Source: an uncultured Alphaproteobacteria bacterium
GTDB taxonomy: Bacteria > Pseudomonadota > Alphaproteobacteria > HIMB59 > GCA-002718135
Assembly (NCBI GenBank): GCA_902541435.1
Contig: CACBQR010000003.1
Location: forward strand, 1 to 46,207
DNA length: 46,207 bases
Direction: 5' to 3'
The translations under genes and the position numbers were made by a program. This document shows, piece after piece, positions 20,776-31,007 of the stretch. The notes under the pieces were generated by a model that was not told the DNA's origin, did not search any database, and worked only from the letters and a program-made list of their open reading frames with translations. Numbering within the stretch: position 1 is the stretch's first letter; every line of letters begins with the position of its first letter.

Positions 20776-22074
20776 ATGAGTAAACTTAATATTGGTATAG
20801 CGGGATTGGGAAATGTTGGATCAGCACTAATTGAAACAATTGAAGAAAATAAAAATTATTTCTTTGATAAAACAGATATAGAATTAAACATAGTTGGAAT
20901 ATCAGCAAGAACAAAAAATAAAAAAAGAAATTTTAATATATCAAATTATACTTGGTATGATGATCCAAGAGAAATGTCTAAAGATGATAATTGTAACGTA
21001 ATTGTTGAATTAATTGGTGAAGAAAAAGGAATTAGCTATGAAATTATTGAAACAGCATTAAAAAATAAAAAAAATGTTGTTACAGCAAATAAAGCATTAA
21101 TAGCTAATCATGGAAAAGAATTATTTAAATTAGCTAACACACATTCACTAGCTTTATCATATGAAGCTGCTGTTGCAGGTGGTATACCAGTAATAAAAAC
21201 AATAAAAAATTCTATTAGTTTAGATAGAATTAATAAAATTTGTGGGATTTTAAATGGTACTACAAATTACATATTAACAAAAATGCAACAAGATAATTTG
21301 TCCTTTGATGCAGTTCTTAAAATTGCTAAAGATAAAGGATTTACTTCTGATCAGGAATCAAAATTAGATATTGGCGGATATGATGCTGCACACAAGTTAA
21401 CAATATTATCAACTCTATGTTTTCAATCTAATTTAAACTTTAATAATAATTATATTGAAGGAATCTCAAATATTAAAATTGAAGATATTAATTTTGCTGA
21501 AAAATTAGGGTATAAGATAAAATTAATATCTGAAGCTTGCATAATTGAAGGAAAGATTTCAAACTTTACTTCTCCAAAATTAGTTTCAATGGATAATCCC
21601 TTAGCAAGTGTTGATAATGCTCTGAATGCGATTAATATTGAAACTATACATCTAGAAAATTTATTCTTAGAAGGTGAAGGAGCAGGGGGGAAGCCAACTG
21701 CCAGCTCTGTCCTCTCTGATTTATATGATATATCTCAGAATGAAAAATTTAATAATTTAGGTTTTAATATTGACAAATTACAAACCTTTGAAAAATATTC
21801 AGTAGAAAATGTAATTAATAGCTATTATTTAAGAATAATGACAGAAGACAAACCTGGTGTTCTTTCCTCAATTACTAATTTCTTTAGTGATTTTGAAATA
21901 TCTGTTAAAAAAATACTTCAGCTTCCTGAGAGTTCTGAAGGAGATAAACCTATACCAATTATAATAACTACTCATAATATTAAAAAAGAAAAATTAAGTA
22001 ATGTAATTAAAAAAATTGAAGGTTTAGAGTTTGTAAAAGAAAAAATTACTCTTCTTGCTATTCATGATAATTAA
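20776..22074 (+). CDS. hom: Homoserine dehydrogenase
   Basis: IAGLGNVGSALIE; VTANKALIANHGKEL; GILNGTTNYILTKM; C-terminal ACT domain. Confidence 0.95.
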   Translation: MSKLNIGIAGLGNVGSALIETIEENKNYFFDKTDIELNIVGISARTKNKKRNFNISNYTWYDDPREMSKDDNCNVIVELIGEEKGISYEIIETALKNKKNVVTANKALIANHGKELFKLANTHSLALSYEAAVAGGIPVIKTIKNSISLDRINKICGILNGTTNYILTKMQQDNLSFDAVLKIAKDKGFTSDQESKLDIGGYDAAHKLTILSTLCFQSNLNFNNNYIEGISNIKIEDINFAEKLGYKIKLISEACIIEGKISNFTSPKLVSMDNPLASVDNALNAINIETIHLENLFLEGEGAGGKPTASSVLSDLYDISQNEKFNNLGFNIDKLQTFEKYSVENVINSYYLRIMTEDKPGVLSSITNFFSDFEISVKKILQLPESSEGDKPIPIIITTHNIKKEKLSNVIKKIEGLEFVKEKITLLAIHDN

Positions 22075-22079
22075 TTAAT

Positions 22080-23825
22080 GTGAATATTGAAAAATCACTA
22101 TCTGATAAAATTTGGGAAGAAAAGCAAATAGACTTTAAGTATATTCAAGCTCTTTCACAAAAAAAATCAATTTCTGAAATTTTTTCAAAACTTCTAATTT
22201 CAAGAGGTGTCTTCGAAAATAATTATGATAACTATATAAAACCTAATCTTTTAAATAATCTTCCTGATCCTTTTGAGCTTAAAGATATGAATAAAGGAAT
22301 TGAAAGATGTATTGAGGCTTTAAAAAATAATGAAAAGATTGGAATAATTGCTGATTATGATGTTGATGGATCTACTTCTGCTTCAATTTTATATAAATTT
22401 TTAAATAATTTTACTAATAATCTTGTTTGTAAAATACCTAATAGATTATCTGAGGGTTATGGTCCGAATATTAGGCTTATGAATGAAATGCTTAATGAAA
22501 AAATTACACTCTTGTTTACACTTGATTGTGGTACATCAGCATTTAACTCGATTGATTTACCCAATTATAATGATATTGAAGTTATAGTTATAGATCATCA
22601 TTTAAGTGAATTAAAACTTCCAAAGGTTCACTCGTTAATTAATCCAAATAGATTTGATGAAAATAATGATTATAAAGACTTTGCTGCAGTAGCAGTAACT
22701 TTTCTTTTTTTAATGGGATTAAGAAAAAAAATTAGAGAATTAAAATTATTTCCAAATATTAAAGAACCAAATTTAATGTCATATTTAGACTTAGTTGCTG
22801 TTGGAACAATTTGCGATATTGTTAATATTAACAGTTACAATAGATCAATTGTCAGTAAAGGTTTGGAGCTCATTAGAAGTCGAAAAAATAAATCAATAAC
22901 TAAAATATTAGATAACTCTAACATCAATCATGAACCTTTAGCTAAGGATATTGGTTTTGTCTTAGGGCCACAAATTAATGCTGCGAGTAGAATTGATGAC
23001 TCTTCTTTATCTTCAAGACTTCTTATATCAAATGATGATTCTGAAATAGAAACTATTTCTAGAAAACTATTTTTAATTAATGAAAAAAGAAAATTAATTG
23101 AGCAAAACATATTCAATGAAGCAATTGAGCAAATAAAAGATCAAGAAAATAAAAAATTTATTATTGTTTATAAAGAGAATTGGCACCAAGGTGTCCTAGG
23201 AATAGTTGCCAGTAAAATAGTAGCTCTTTATAACAAGCCAACATTTGTATTTTCTTTTATTAATAATATTGGATCCGGCTCAGGCAGATCTATAGATCAA
23301 ATTGATATTGGAAGTATTGTCCTTGAGCTTAAGGCTAATGATTTAATAGAAGATGGGGGTGGCCATAAAATGGCAGTAGGTTTAAAAATAAATAAAAAAA
23401 AATTAGATAAAATAGATGAATTTTTAGTTAAAAAATTTGATTCATATCATGATAATTTTTTTGAAAAAAAAATATTCTATGACAGTGAAATTTCTGTAAA
23501 TCAAATAAACAAAGATTTTTTAGATAATTTAGAACTATTAGAACCTCATGGCAAAGGCAATGAAGAGCCTCAATTTTTAATCAAAGATATAGTAATCGAG
23601 CAGGTAAAAAATTTAAAAAATAAACATATTTTAATTTTTTTTAAAAATGATTTAGGTGAAAATTTAAAAGGTATATCATTTAACACTATGAATACCCTAA
23701 TTGGTGATTATCTTCTGAAGTTTAATAAATTTAAATTTCATATTTTGTGTTCTATTAAAAAAGATAACTTCTCAATTAGTCATATGCCCCAAATACTGAT
23801 CCATGACATTAAAGTAATCAATTAA
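22080..23825 (+). CDS. recJ: Single-stranded-DNA-specific exonuclease RecJ (GTG start)
   Basis: IIADYDVDGSTSASILYKFL; VIDHHLSE; GPQINAASRIDD; SGSGRSIDQIDIG; GGGHKMAVG. Confidence 0.95.
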   Translation: MNIEKSLSDKIWEEKQIDFKYIQALSQKKSISEIFSKLLISRGVFENNYDNYIKPNLLNNLPDPFELKDMNKGIERCIEALKNNEKIGIIADYDVDGSTSASILYKFLNNFTNNLVCKIPNRLSEGYGPNIRLMNEMLNEKITLLFTLDCGTSAFNSIDLPNYNDIEVIVIDHHLSELKLPKVHSLINPNRFDENNDYKDFAAVAVTFLFLMGLRKKIRELKLFPNIKEPNLMSYLDLVAVGTICDIVNINSYNRSIVSKGLELIRSRKNKSITKILDNSNINHEPLAKDIGFVLGPQINAASRIDDSSLSSRLLISNDDSEIETISRKLFLINEKRKLIEQNIFNEAIEQIKDQENKKFIIVYKENWHQGVLGIVASKIVALYNKPTFVFSFINNIGSGSGRSIDQIDIGSIVLELKANDLIEDGGGHKMAVGLKINKKKLDKIDEFLVKKFDSYHDNFFEKKIFYDSEISVNQINKDFLDNLELLEPHGKGNEEPQFLIKDIVIEQVKNLKNKHILIFFKNDLGENLKGISFNTMNTLIGDYLLKFNKFKFHILCSIKKDNFSISHMPQILIHDIKVIN

Positions 23826-23869
23826 ATAATTTGAAAAAAAACAAAATATCTACTATATACCAACCACGT

Positions 23870-23944
23870 GTCCCCTTCGTCTATCGGTTAGGACATCAGG
23901 TTTTCATCCTGAAAAGAGGAGTTCGACTCTCCTAGGGGATGCCA
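23870..23944 (+). tRNA. tRNA-Glu (anticodon TTC), CCA encoded
   Basis: Cloverleaf gtccccttcgtctatcggttaggacatcaggttttcatcctgaaaagaggagttcgactctcctaggggatgcca. Confidence 0.95.
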
Positions 23945-23949
23945 CTAAT

Positions 23950-24936
23950 CTAGGGGCATAGAATTATTGAACCCACAGAATTCCTTGATTGAATTAACTC
24001 ATGAGCCTCACTAGCTTCGGATAATTTTAGTTTTTTGAATATATTAGGCTTGATTTCTTTATTTTTAATTTTTAAAAATAATTTGTTACTGCATTCTGTT
24101 AGCTCTTTTGAATTACGAATATAATGCATCAATGTTGGTCTAGTATAATATAAACTTTTAGGATTAAATGTACTATGAAGATTGACATCATCTACCATTC
24201 CGGAAGATTGTCCGAAAGATACCATTAGCCCTCTAAATTTTAAGCATTTTAGAGATATATCAAATGTATCTTTACCCACTCCATCATAAACAACATTTAC
24301 TCCTTCATTGTTTGTTAATTTTAAAACATTACTATGAACATCTTCTTCTTTATAATTAATTGTGAATTCACATCCATTTTTTTTTGCTAATGATGCTTTT
24401 TCATCAGTACTAACAGTACCTATCATTTTAGCTCCTATGGATTTTGCCCATTGACTAGCAATTAATCCAACACCTCCAGCAGCTGCATGAAATAAAAAAA
24501 CTTCATCTTTTTGCAATTTATACAATCTTTCAAAAAGGTATTCGACGGTCATCCCTTGTAATAATATTGAAGCAGCTTCATCATTTGAAATATATTCTGG
24601 CAATTTTACAACTCTTTGAGAATCAAAATCTCTAACTTCACAATAGGCACCAATTGGAGGGCTAAAAGAGTAAGCTACTCTATCACCAACTTTTAAGTTC
24701 GATACATTATCTCCAATTTCTATTACATCTCCTGCTGCTTCTACTCCTAAACAAAAAGGAATTTCTACAGGTAACGGGTATATTCCTGTTCTATGATACG
24801 TATCTATGTAGTTAATACCAATTGAAGTTTGGTTAATTCTGACCATATTTTCTTCAACATTTTTAGGTAAGTCATAGTTTTCATATTTTAAAACTTCTGG
24901 ACCACCTAGTTTACTGACTACAACTCTATTTGGCAT
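23950..24936 (-). CDS. Quinone oxidoreductase (zeta-crystallin-like MDR family)
   Basis: YIDTYHRTGIYPLPVEIPFCLGVEAAGDVIEIGDNVSNLKVGDRVAY; LFHAAAGGVGLIASQWAKSIGAKMIGTVS. Confidence 0.9.
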   Translation of the reverse strand: MPNRVVVSKLGGPEVLKYENYDLPKNVEENMVRINQTSIGINYIDTYHRTGIYPLPVEIPFCLGVEAAGDVIEIGDNVSNLKVGDRVAYSFSPPIGAYCEVRDFDSQRVVKLPEYISNDEAASILLQGMTVEYLFERLYKLQKDEVFLFHAAAGGVGLIASQWAKSIGAKMIGTVSTDEKASLAKKNGCEFTINYKEEDVHSNVLKLTNNEGVNVVYDGVGKDTFDISLKCLKFRGLMVSFGQSSGMVDDVNLHSTFNPKSLYYTRPTLMHYIRNSKELTECSNKLFLKIKNKEIKPNIFKKLKLSEASEAHELIQSRNSVGSIILCP

Positions 24937-26875
24937 AATTATTCTTTAAGTTTTTATATATTAATTCGAATTCTTTTAAACATTCTGGATTAGCCAATGA
25001 TTCTTCATTTTCAATACTTTCACCATTAATTAATTTTTTAATTAAAATTTCAACTATTTTACCACTTCTAGTTCTTGGTATTTCACTTATAGCATATATT
25101 TGTGAGGGAATATGCTTGTAGGAAAGATTAATTTTTATTTCATCTATTATTTTAGACTTTAAATTTTCATTAAATTCAAAATTTTTATTCAAGACAACAA
25201 ATAATATAATTTGTGTATCATTTTTTAATTTATATTCCACTGCAACAGCTTCCTGAACTTCTGTAATATTTTCAATTACTCTATAAATTTCTGCAGTACC
25301 TATTCTTACTCCTCCAGAATTTAGAGTTGCATCTGATCGGCCATATATAACATAACCGCCATTTATAGTTTTTTCAATATAATCTCCATGATACCAAATG
25401 TTTTCATATTTACTAAAATAAGAATTAAAATATTTTTTATTATCATGATCGTTCCAAAAATATAAAGGCATTGATGGAAAAGAAGATTTACATACTAGTT
25501 CTCCTTTTTGATTTTCAATTGAATTTCCTTTTTCATCAAATACATCAACATCCATTCCAAGAGCTTTACACTGAATTTCACCACTATAGACATCCATTAA
25601 CGGATTACCGGTAACAAAACACGAAACTAAATCAGTACCACCACTTATAGATTCAAGATGAATATTTGATTTGATATTTTCATAAACGTATTCAAATGAT
25701 TCATTAACCAAAGGAGATCCTGTTGAAGCTAGTGTATTTAAACTATTTAGTTTAAAACTTTCCTTAATTTTAATTTTATTATTTTTTAAAGTATCTAAAA
25801 ATTTTGCGCCAGTGCCAAAAAAATTAATGCCTTCTTTTTCTGCTATTTCAAAAAGATGTTTATTGTTGGGAATAAAAGGCGATCCATCATATAAAATTAT
25901 TGTTGCTTTTGATGCTAAAGCAGAAACTAACCAATTCCACATCATCCACCCACAAGTAGTAAAATAAAAAACTCTATCTTTTTCATTAATATCACAATGT
26001 AGTGCATGTTCTTTTTTATGTTGTATTAGCGCTCCACCAGAACTGTGAACAATACATTTTGGTACTCCAGTAGTTCCACTTGAATAAAGAATATACAGTG
26101 GGTGATTAAAATTAAACTTTTCAAAATTACTATACTCAATTTCTTGTTGTAAAATGTTGTACAAATTATCATATTCAAAATCTAGTTGATAATCCGTTTC
26201 ATTAAATTCATATGGTATTAAAATAATTTTTTCAATACTTGGGATATTGTATATTACATCTTTTATAACTTTTGTCGTATCAACTTTTTTATTGTTATAA
26301 AAATAATAATCTGAAAATAATAATACTTTTGGTTCAATTTGTTTAAATCTATCTATAATTGCTTTTTTACCAAAATCTGATGAACATGATGACCAAATTG
26401 CACCTAATTGTGCTGTAGATAAAAATGAAATTACAGTTTCAGGTATATTTGGAAGTATAGCAGCGATCCTATCATTTTTTTGTATGTTGTTATTTTTTAA
26501 ATAACTTGTAAATTTAAAAACTGCACTTCTAAGCTCTCTCCAAGAGTAGTTTCTTTTATTTTTTTTTTCAGAGTGAAATATTATTGAATCATCATCATCT
26601 TCTCTTGTTAAACAATTTTCTGCATAATTTATTTTACATTCATCAAAAAATTTATTTTTAGTAAATTCAGGTGCTGACTTAAAAATTTTACCTTTTTTTT
26701 CACCAACGAAATTTGTGAAGTCCCATACGTTGCTCCAAAATTCATTTTTATGTTTTATGCTCCAATTATGTAAGTCAGCATAATTTTTTATATTTAAACT
26801 TTTATCTAGTTGATTAATAAACTTGTGAAGGTTTGTTTTTTTATTATTCGGAGACCACAACTTTATGTTGTGCAT
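24926..26875 (-). CDS. Acetoacetyl-CoA synthetase
   Basis: LYILYSSGTTGVPKCIVHSSGGALIQHKKEHALHCDI, GTGAKFLDTLK, GGTDLVSCFVTGNP; 649 aa. Confidence 0.93.
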   Translation of the reverse strand: MHNIKLWSPNNKKTNLHKFINQLDKSLNIKNYADLHNWSIKHKNEFWSNVWDFTNFVGEKKGKIFKSAPEFTKNKFFDECKINYAENCLTREDDDDSIIFHSEKKNKRNYSWRELRSAVFKFTSYLKNNNIQKNDRIAAILPNIPETVISFLSTAQLGAIWSSCSSDFGKKAIIDRFKQIEPKVLLFSDYYFYNNKKVDTTKVIKDVIYNIPSIEKIILIPYEFNETDYQLDFEYDNLYNILQQEIEYSNFEKFNFNHPLYILYSSGTTGVPKCIVHSSGGALIQHKKEHALHCDINEKDRVFYFTTCGWMMWNWLVSALASKATIILYDGSPFIPNNKHLFEIAEKEGINFFGTGAKFLDTLKNNKIKIKESFKLNSLNTLASTGSPLVNESFEYVYENIKSNIHLESISGGTDLVSCFVTGNPLMDVYSGEIQCKALGMDVDVFDEKGNSIENQKGELVCKSSFPSMPLYFWNDHDNKKYFNSYFSKYENIWYHGDYIEKTINGGYVIYGRSDATLNSGGVRIGTAEIYRVIENITEVQEAVAVEYKLKNDTQIILFVVLNKNFEFNENLKSKIIDEIKINLSYKHIPSQIYAISEIPRTRSGKIVEILIKKLINGESIENEESLANPECLKEFELIYKNLKNNYAK

Positions 26876-26881
26876 AACAAA

Positions 26882-27337
26882 TTAATTCTTTTTTTGGTCT
26901 TCTTTAAGAGATCTAACTCTGACAATAACATCAATATTGTGCAATGAAAGACAAGCAGGAATAGAAGGTATATCAAGATTAATATTTTTTGTAGGTATAT
27001 CATGTATCTTACCCTCATCTTCAATGTACAAATGATAATGAGATTTATTATTATTACAATAGAGTGATTTATTTTGATCAACAACTATTTCTCTAATTAA
27101 TCCTAACGAGGTAAATTGTTTTAAGGTGTTGTAAATTGTAGCCATAGAAATTTTTCTATCTTCTTTTTTTACTTCATCAAAAAGATTTTCAGCAGATATA
27201 TGCCTGTCACCTTTTTCAAAAATTAACTTAGCTAAAATTCTTCTTTGTTTTGTAGGTCTAATACCACTTTCCTCTATTTTTTTCAGTGCACGGCTGTATG
27301 GACTTAGAGGATCAATTACTTTGTTTTCTGTTCTCAT
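26882..27337 (-). CDS. irr: Fur-family regulator, Irr-like
   Basis: GIRPTKQRRILAKLIFEKGDRHISAENLFDEV...MATIYNTLKQFTSLGLIREIVVDQNKSLYCNN resembles alphaproteobacterial Irr. Confidence 0.8.
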   Translation of the reverse strand: MRTENKVIDPLSPYSRALKKIEESGIRPTKQRRILAKLIFEKGDRHISAENLFDEVKKEDRKISMATIYNTLKQFTSLGLIREIVVDQNKSLYCNNNKSHYHLYIEDEGKIHDIPTKNINLDIPSIPACLSLHNIDVIVRVRSLKEDQKKN

Positions 27338-27353
27338 AATATTATAATAAGTA

Positions 27354-28151
27354 ATGAATTACATTTTTTCTGCAATTTTTCTATATTTTTTTTTAGGTTT
27401 TCTGTTGTATATCTTTCAAAGACGGATTGTTTTTAATAAATCCGGTCATCCAGGCGCACCAAAGGATTATAACTTGGATAATACAGAAGAAGTTTATATT
27501 AAAACTGAGGATAAATTAAAACTGTTATCATGGTATCATAAAGGGAATAATTCACTCCCTTTACTAGTCTATTTTCATGGTAATTCTTTTCATATCGGAG
27601 ATAGAGCTTATAGAATCCAGAGGTATATCGAAAAAAATTGGAGCGTACTTTTAGTTTCCTGGAGAGGTTTTGGAGGTAACGAAGGAAATCCAACAGAAAA
27701 AAATTTATATAAAGATGCAGAAGCAGTATTAAAATGGATTAAAAATAATACTGAATTCAAATTCAAAGAATTAGTGATTTATGGAGAATCACTTGGATCT
27801 GGTGCTGCAGTAGAAATGGGCACAAAGTACGAATTTTTATCTATTGTTTTAGAAGCGCCATTTACATCTATCAATGATATTGCAAAAAAAAGATATAAAA
27901 TATTTCCAACAAAATATTTAGTTAAAGATAAATTCGACAACTTCAGTAAAATTGATAAAATAACATCTCCATTACTTATCATTAGTGGAAAAAAGGATGA
28001 AATTGTACCACATGAACACAGTATTAAGCTTTATGATAAAGCAAAAGTAATAAAAAAAAGTGTTTTTATTGACGAAGCAATACACAATAATCTATATGAT
28101 TTCGGGATTGAAAAAGACGTAATTAGCTTTAATTTAAAACTATGGAAATAG
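27354..28151 (+). CDS. Alpha/beta hydrolase
   Basis: FHGNSFHIGDRAYR, YGESLGSGAAVEMG nucleophile elbow, N-terminal TM anchor. Confidence 0.88.
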   Translation: MNYIFSAIFLYFFLGFLLYIFQRRIVFNKSGHPGAPKDYNLDNTEEVYIKTEDKLKLLSWYHKGNNSLPLLVYFHGNSFHIGDRAYRIQRYIEKNWSVLLVSWRGFGGNEGNPTEKNLYKDAEAVLKWIKNNTEFKFKELVIYGESLGSGAAVEMGTKYEFLSIVLEAPFTSINDIAKKRYKIFPTKYLVKDKFDNFSKIDKITSPLLIISGKKDEIVPHEHSIKLYDKAKVIKKSVFIDEAIHNNLYDFGIEKDVISFNLKLWK

Positions 28152-29443
28152 ATCTAACAACATCATATGTAGGCATTTTAAGCCTTATTGTATTTGTTCT
28201 TGCATATGCTGTTGTAATGGCTGAAGAATTTAGTCATTTAAGAAAATCTAAACCAGTTATTATTTCAGCTGCTGTAATATGGGGTATTATAGCTTTCCAT
28301 TTTTCTTCTGATAAGCAATATGCCAAAGAAATTGAGTATGCTTTAGAACATAATATCTTAGAATTTGCAGAACTTTTTCTATTTCTTCTCGTTGCTATGA
28401 CTTACATCAATGCTTTAGAAGAAAGAAAAGTTTTTGATGTAGTTAGATACCAATTAACATCAAGGGGATTTAGCTTTAGACAATTATTCATATTCACAGG
28501 TATAATTACTTTTTTCTTATCTCCTATAGCTGATAACTTAACAACTGCACTAGTCATGTGCTCTGTAGTAATGGCCTGTGGCAAAGGTAATACAAAATTT
28601 ATATCGATTGGTTGTATTAATATAGTTGTTGCAGCAAATGCAGGTGGTGCTTTTAGTCCATTTGGAGATATAACTACCTTAATGGTATGGCAGGCTGGTA
28701 TTGTCGAATTTTTTACATTTTTTAAAATATTTTTTCCTTCTGTGGTTAATTACATAATTCCCGCAGCAGTTATGTATTTCTTTATTCCAAATGAAAAGCC
28801 ACAAATTAGTTCTGATAGAGAATATATGAAAAGAGGCGGACGAGTAATTATCTTTTTAGGTTTGCTTACAATTTTTAGTGCTGTAAACTTCCATAATATT
28901 CTTCACTTGCCTCCAATGCTTGGCATGATGTTTGGTCTTGGTCTTCTTGGGTTATATTCTTTTTATTTACAAATTACACATGATCCATCTGTTGAAGACG
29001 AAAAATTTGATTTCTTTAGAAAAGTTTCAAGAGCTGAATGGGACACTTTATTATTCTTCTTCGGAGTTATTTTAAGTGTAGGTGGTTTAGGATTTATAGG
29101 TTACTTAACTGTTGTTTCAGAATTCTTATATATTGGTCTTGGCCCAACAATGGCAAATTCTATAGTAGGTGTTCTTTCAGCTATCGTAGATAATATACCG
29201 GTGATGTTTGCTGTAATTACTATGAGACCGGAAATGTCAATTGATCAGTGGTTACTAGTTACATTAACAACAGGAGTGGGTGGCAGTCTATTGTCAATTG
29301 GTTCAGCTGCAGGTGTAGCACTTATGGGACAGGCGAGAGGATATTATACTTTTTTTGGACATTTAAAATGGACTCCAGTTATATTTATTGGTTATGTAGC
29401 AAGTATTTATCTTCACGTTTTAATGGCTGACTTGCCTTGGTAA
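28142..29443 (+). CDS. nhaD: NhaD-type Na+/H+ antiporter
   Basis: SPIADNLTTALVMCSVVMACG; NAGGAFSPFGDITTLMVWQAG; AIVDNIPVMFAVITM. Confidence 0.92.
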   Translation: MEIDLTTSYVGILSLIVFVLAYAVVMAEEFSHLRKSKPVIISAAVIWGIIAFHFSSDKQYAKEIEYALEHNILEFAELFLFLLVAMTYINALEERKVFDVVRYQLTSRGFSFRQLFIFTGIITFFLSPIADNLTTALVMCSVVMACGKGNTKFISIGCINIVVAANAGGAFSPFGDITTLMVWQAGIVEFFTFFKIFFPSVVNYIIPAAVMYFFIPNEKPQISSDREYMKRGGRVIIFLGLLTIFSAVNFHNILHLPPMLGMMFGLGLLGLYSFYLQITHDPSVEDEKFDFFRKVSRAEWDTLLFFFGVILSVGGLGFIGYLTVVSEFLYIGLGPTMANSIVGVLSAIVDNIPVMFAVITMRPEMSIDQWLLVTLTTGVGGSLLSIGSAAGVALMGQARGYYTFFGHLKWTPVIFIGYVASIYLHVLMADLPW

Positions 29444-31002
29444 TTTAAATTATCAATTAATAAAAAAATAATCATACTTAGTATTAAAATTATACCTGCA
29501 ACAAAAGAAGCTTCATTAAATTTATAGACACTAATCAATTTATATAAGTAAGATGGCAAGGTATCAAAGTTTTGATCTTTAAAAAAAGATATTATTGTAA
29601 AATCACCAAAAGTAATAACTGTTGAAAATGCGAAAACAAAAATTATATTTTTCTTAATCATTGGGAGTAAAATAATAAAATAATTTATTATAGTAATACG
29701 AAAAGTTTGCTGAAAATTTCTAAAATTTAAAAAAATATTTTTCAGGTTATTAAAAAGTATTAATATAGAAAAGGGTAATAAGAAAAGACAATTTATCAAA
29801 ACTATAACTAAATATTTAAAAAATTGCAGATATCTTAATTCACCTAATACAATAAAATAACCAAGACTAAATATAATTGGAGAAATAATTATTATTGAAG
29901 AGCTTATTAAAAAAATTGATTGTTGAAAAATTACATTTTTATAATTTATTACAAGTATAGATGAAATGATAAATCCAGATATACTAACAATTATTCCTGT
30001 AGTAATTGAAATAATAAGAGAATTAAAAAAAGATTCTAAAAATTTTTCATTAATTAACGATAAATAAATACCATTATTTATAAAATGATAAATTACAGAT
30101 AGTATTGGAGAAAAAAGAAAAATCGAAAAAAATAAAATAATTAAAAAATCTATAATTTTTATAGCTTTGTATTCTTTATGAGGATGAATAAAATTAATTT
30201 GGTCTATTTCAAAAAAATTTGAACCTTTTAATTTGTAAAAACCAATAAATAAAAAAAATAAACAGATAAAAATTTGTAAAAAACTGAGTAAAATCGCTTT
30301 ATTAAAATTTAGTTCAAAAAGTGCATATTGATAAATTGCCACCTCAATTGTTGAATACATAGGTCCACCACCTAATGCCATTACTATTGCAAAACTTAAA
30401 AAACAAAGAGAGAATATTATTGAGAACACAGTAAAAAAATTTTGTCTTATATAAGGTATTTCTAATTTAAGAAGATTGCCAAAAAAAGTAATGTTTAGGG
30501 AGCTAGATATTTCATAATATTTTAAAGGAATACTATTTAAGGATTGAAAAAATAATCGGGTAGCAAATGGTGTATTTAGCAGTATATGGGCAATTAAAAT
30601 TGCTTTTATTCCAAAAATTGTCTCTATCGATAAATTCTCGTACAAATTGAAATACGAGTTATAAAAACCATTATTTCCAAAGAGTTTAATCACTGCAAAC
30701 ACTATCAAGATTGTCGGTATTACAAAACAAAAACCACAAAGAGAAATGATAAATTTAATAATTTTTAAATTCTTATGTCTATTTAATGCTAATGCGAATG
30801 GAATAGCTAAAAAACAACTTAATAGTGCTGAAAGAAAAGCTTGATATAATGAGAAATAAATTAGACGATGTGTATAAGAATTTTGAAAAAAATTATAAAT
30901 TACGTCTAACTCAAAGTTAATTTTTGAAAAAATACCTATGAAAGGCAATAGGATTATTAATCCAAAAAAAAATAATACTGAATAATTATATTTATAATAC
31001 AA
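29413..31002 (-). CDS. thiP: Thiamine/TPP ABC transporter permease ThiP
   Basis: 529 aa two-module permease with ALGGGPMYSTIEVAIYQYA; directly downstream of thiB and TPP riboswitch. Confidence 0.85.
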   Translation of the reverse strand: MYYKYNYSVLFFFGLIILLPFIGIFSKINFELDVIYNFFQNSYTHRLIYFSLYQAFLSALLSCFLAIPFALALNRHKNLKIIKFIISLCGFCFVIPTILIVFAVIKLFGNNGFYNSYFNLYENLSIETIFGIKAILIAHILLNTPFATRLFFQSLNSIPLKYYEISSSLNITFFGNLLKLEIPYIRQNFFTVFSIIFSLCFLSFAIVMALGGGPMYSTIEVAIYQYALFELNFNKAILLSFLQIFICLFFLFIGFYKLKGSNFFEIDQINFIHPHKEYKAIKIIDFLIILFFSIFLFSPILSVIYHFINNGIYLSLINEKFLESFFNSLIISITTGIIVSISGFIISSILVINYKNVIFQQSIFLISSSIIIISPIIFSLGYFIVLGELRYLQFFKYLVIVLINCLFLLPFSILILFNNLKNIFLNFRNFQQTFRITIINYFIILLPMIKKNIIFVFAFSTVITFGDFTIISFFKDQNFDTLPSYLYKLISVYKFNEASFVAGIILILSMIIFLLIDNLNYQGKSAIKT

Positions 31003-31007
31003 TTTAT

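Noticed and set aside
26863-27084. Minus-strand 73 aa ORF
   Set aside because: Alternative frame of the Irr gene
29248-29430. Plus-strand 60 aa ORF in nhaD
   Set aside because: Out-of-frame overlap within a well-supported NhaD gene
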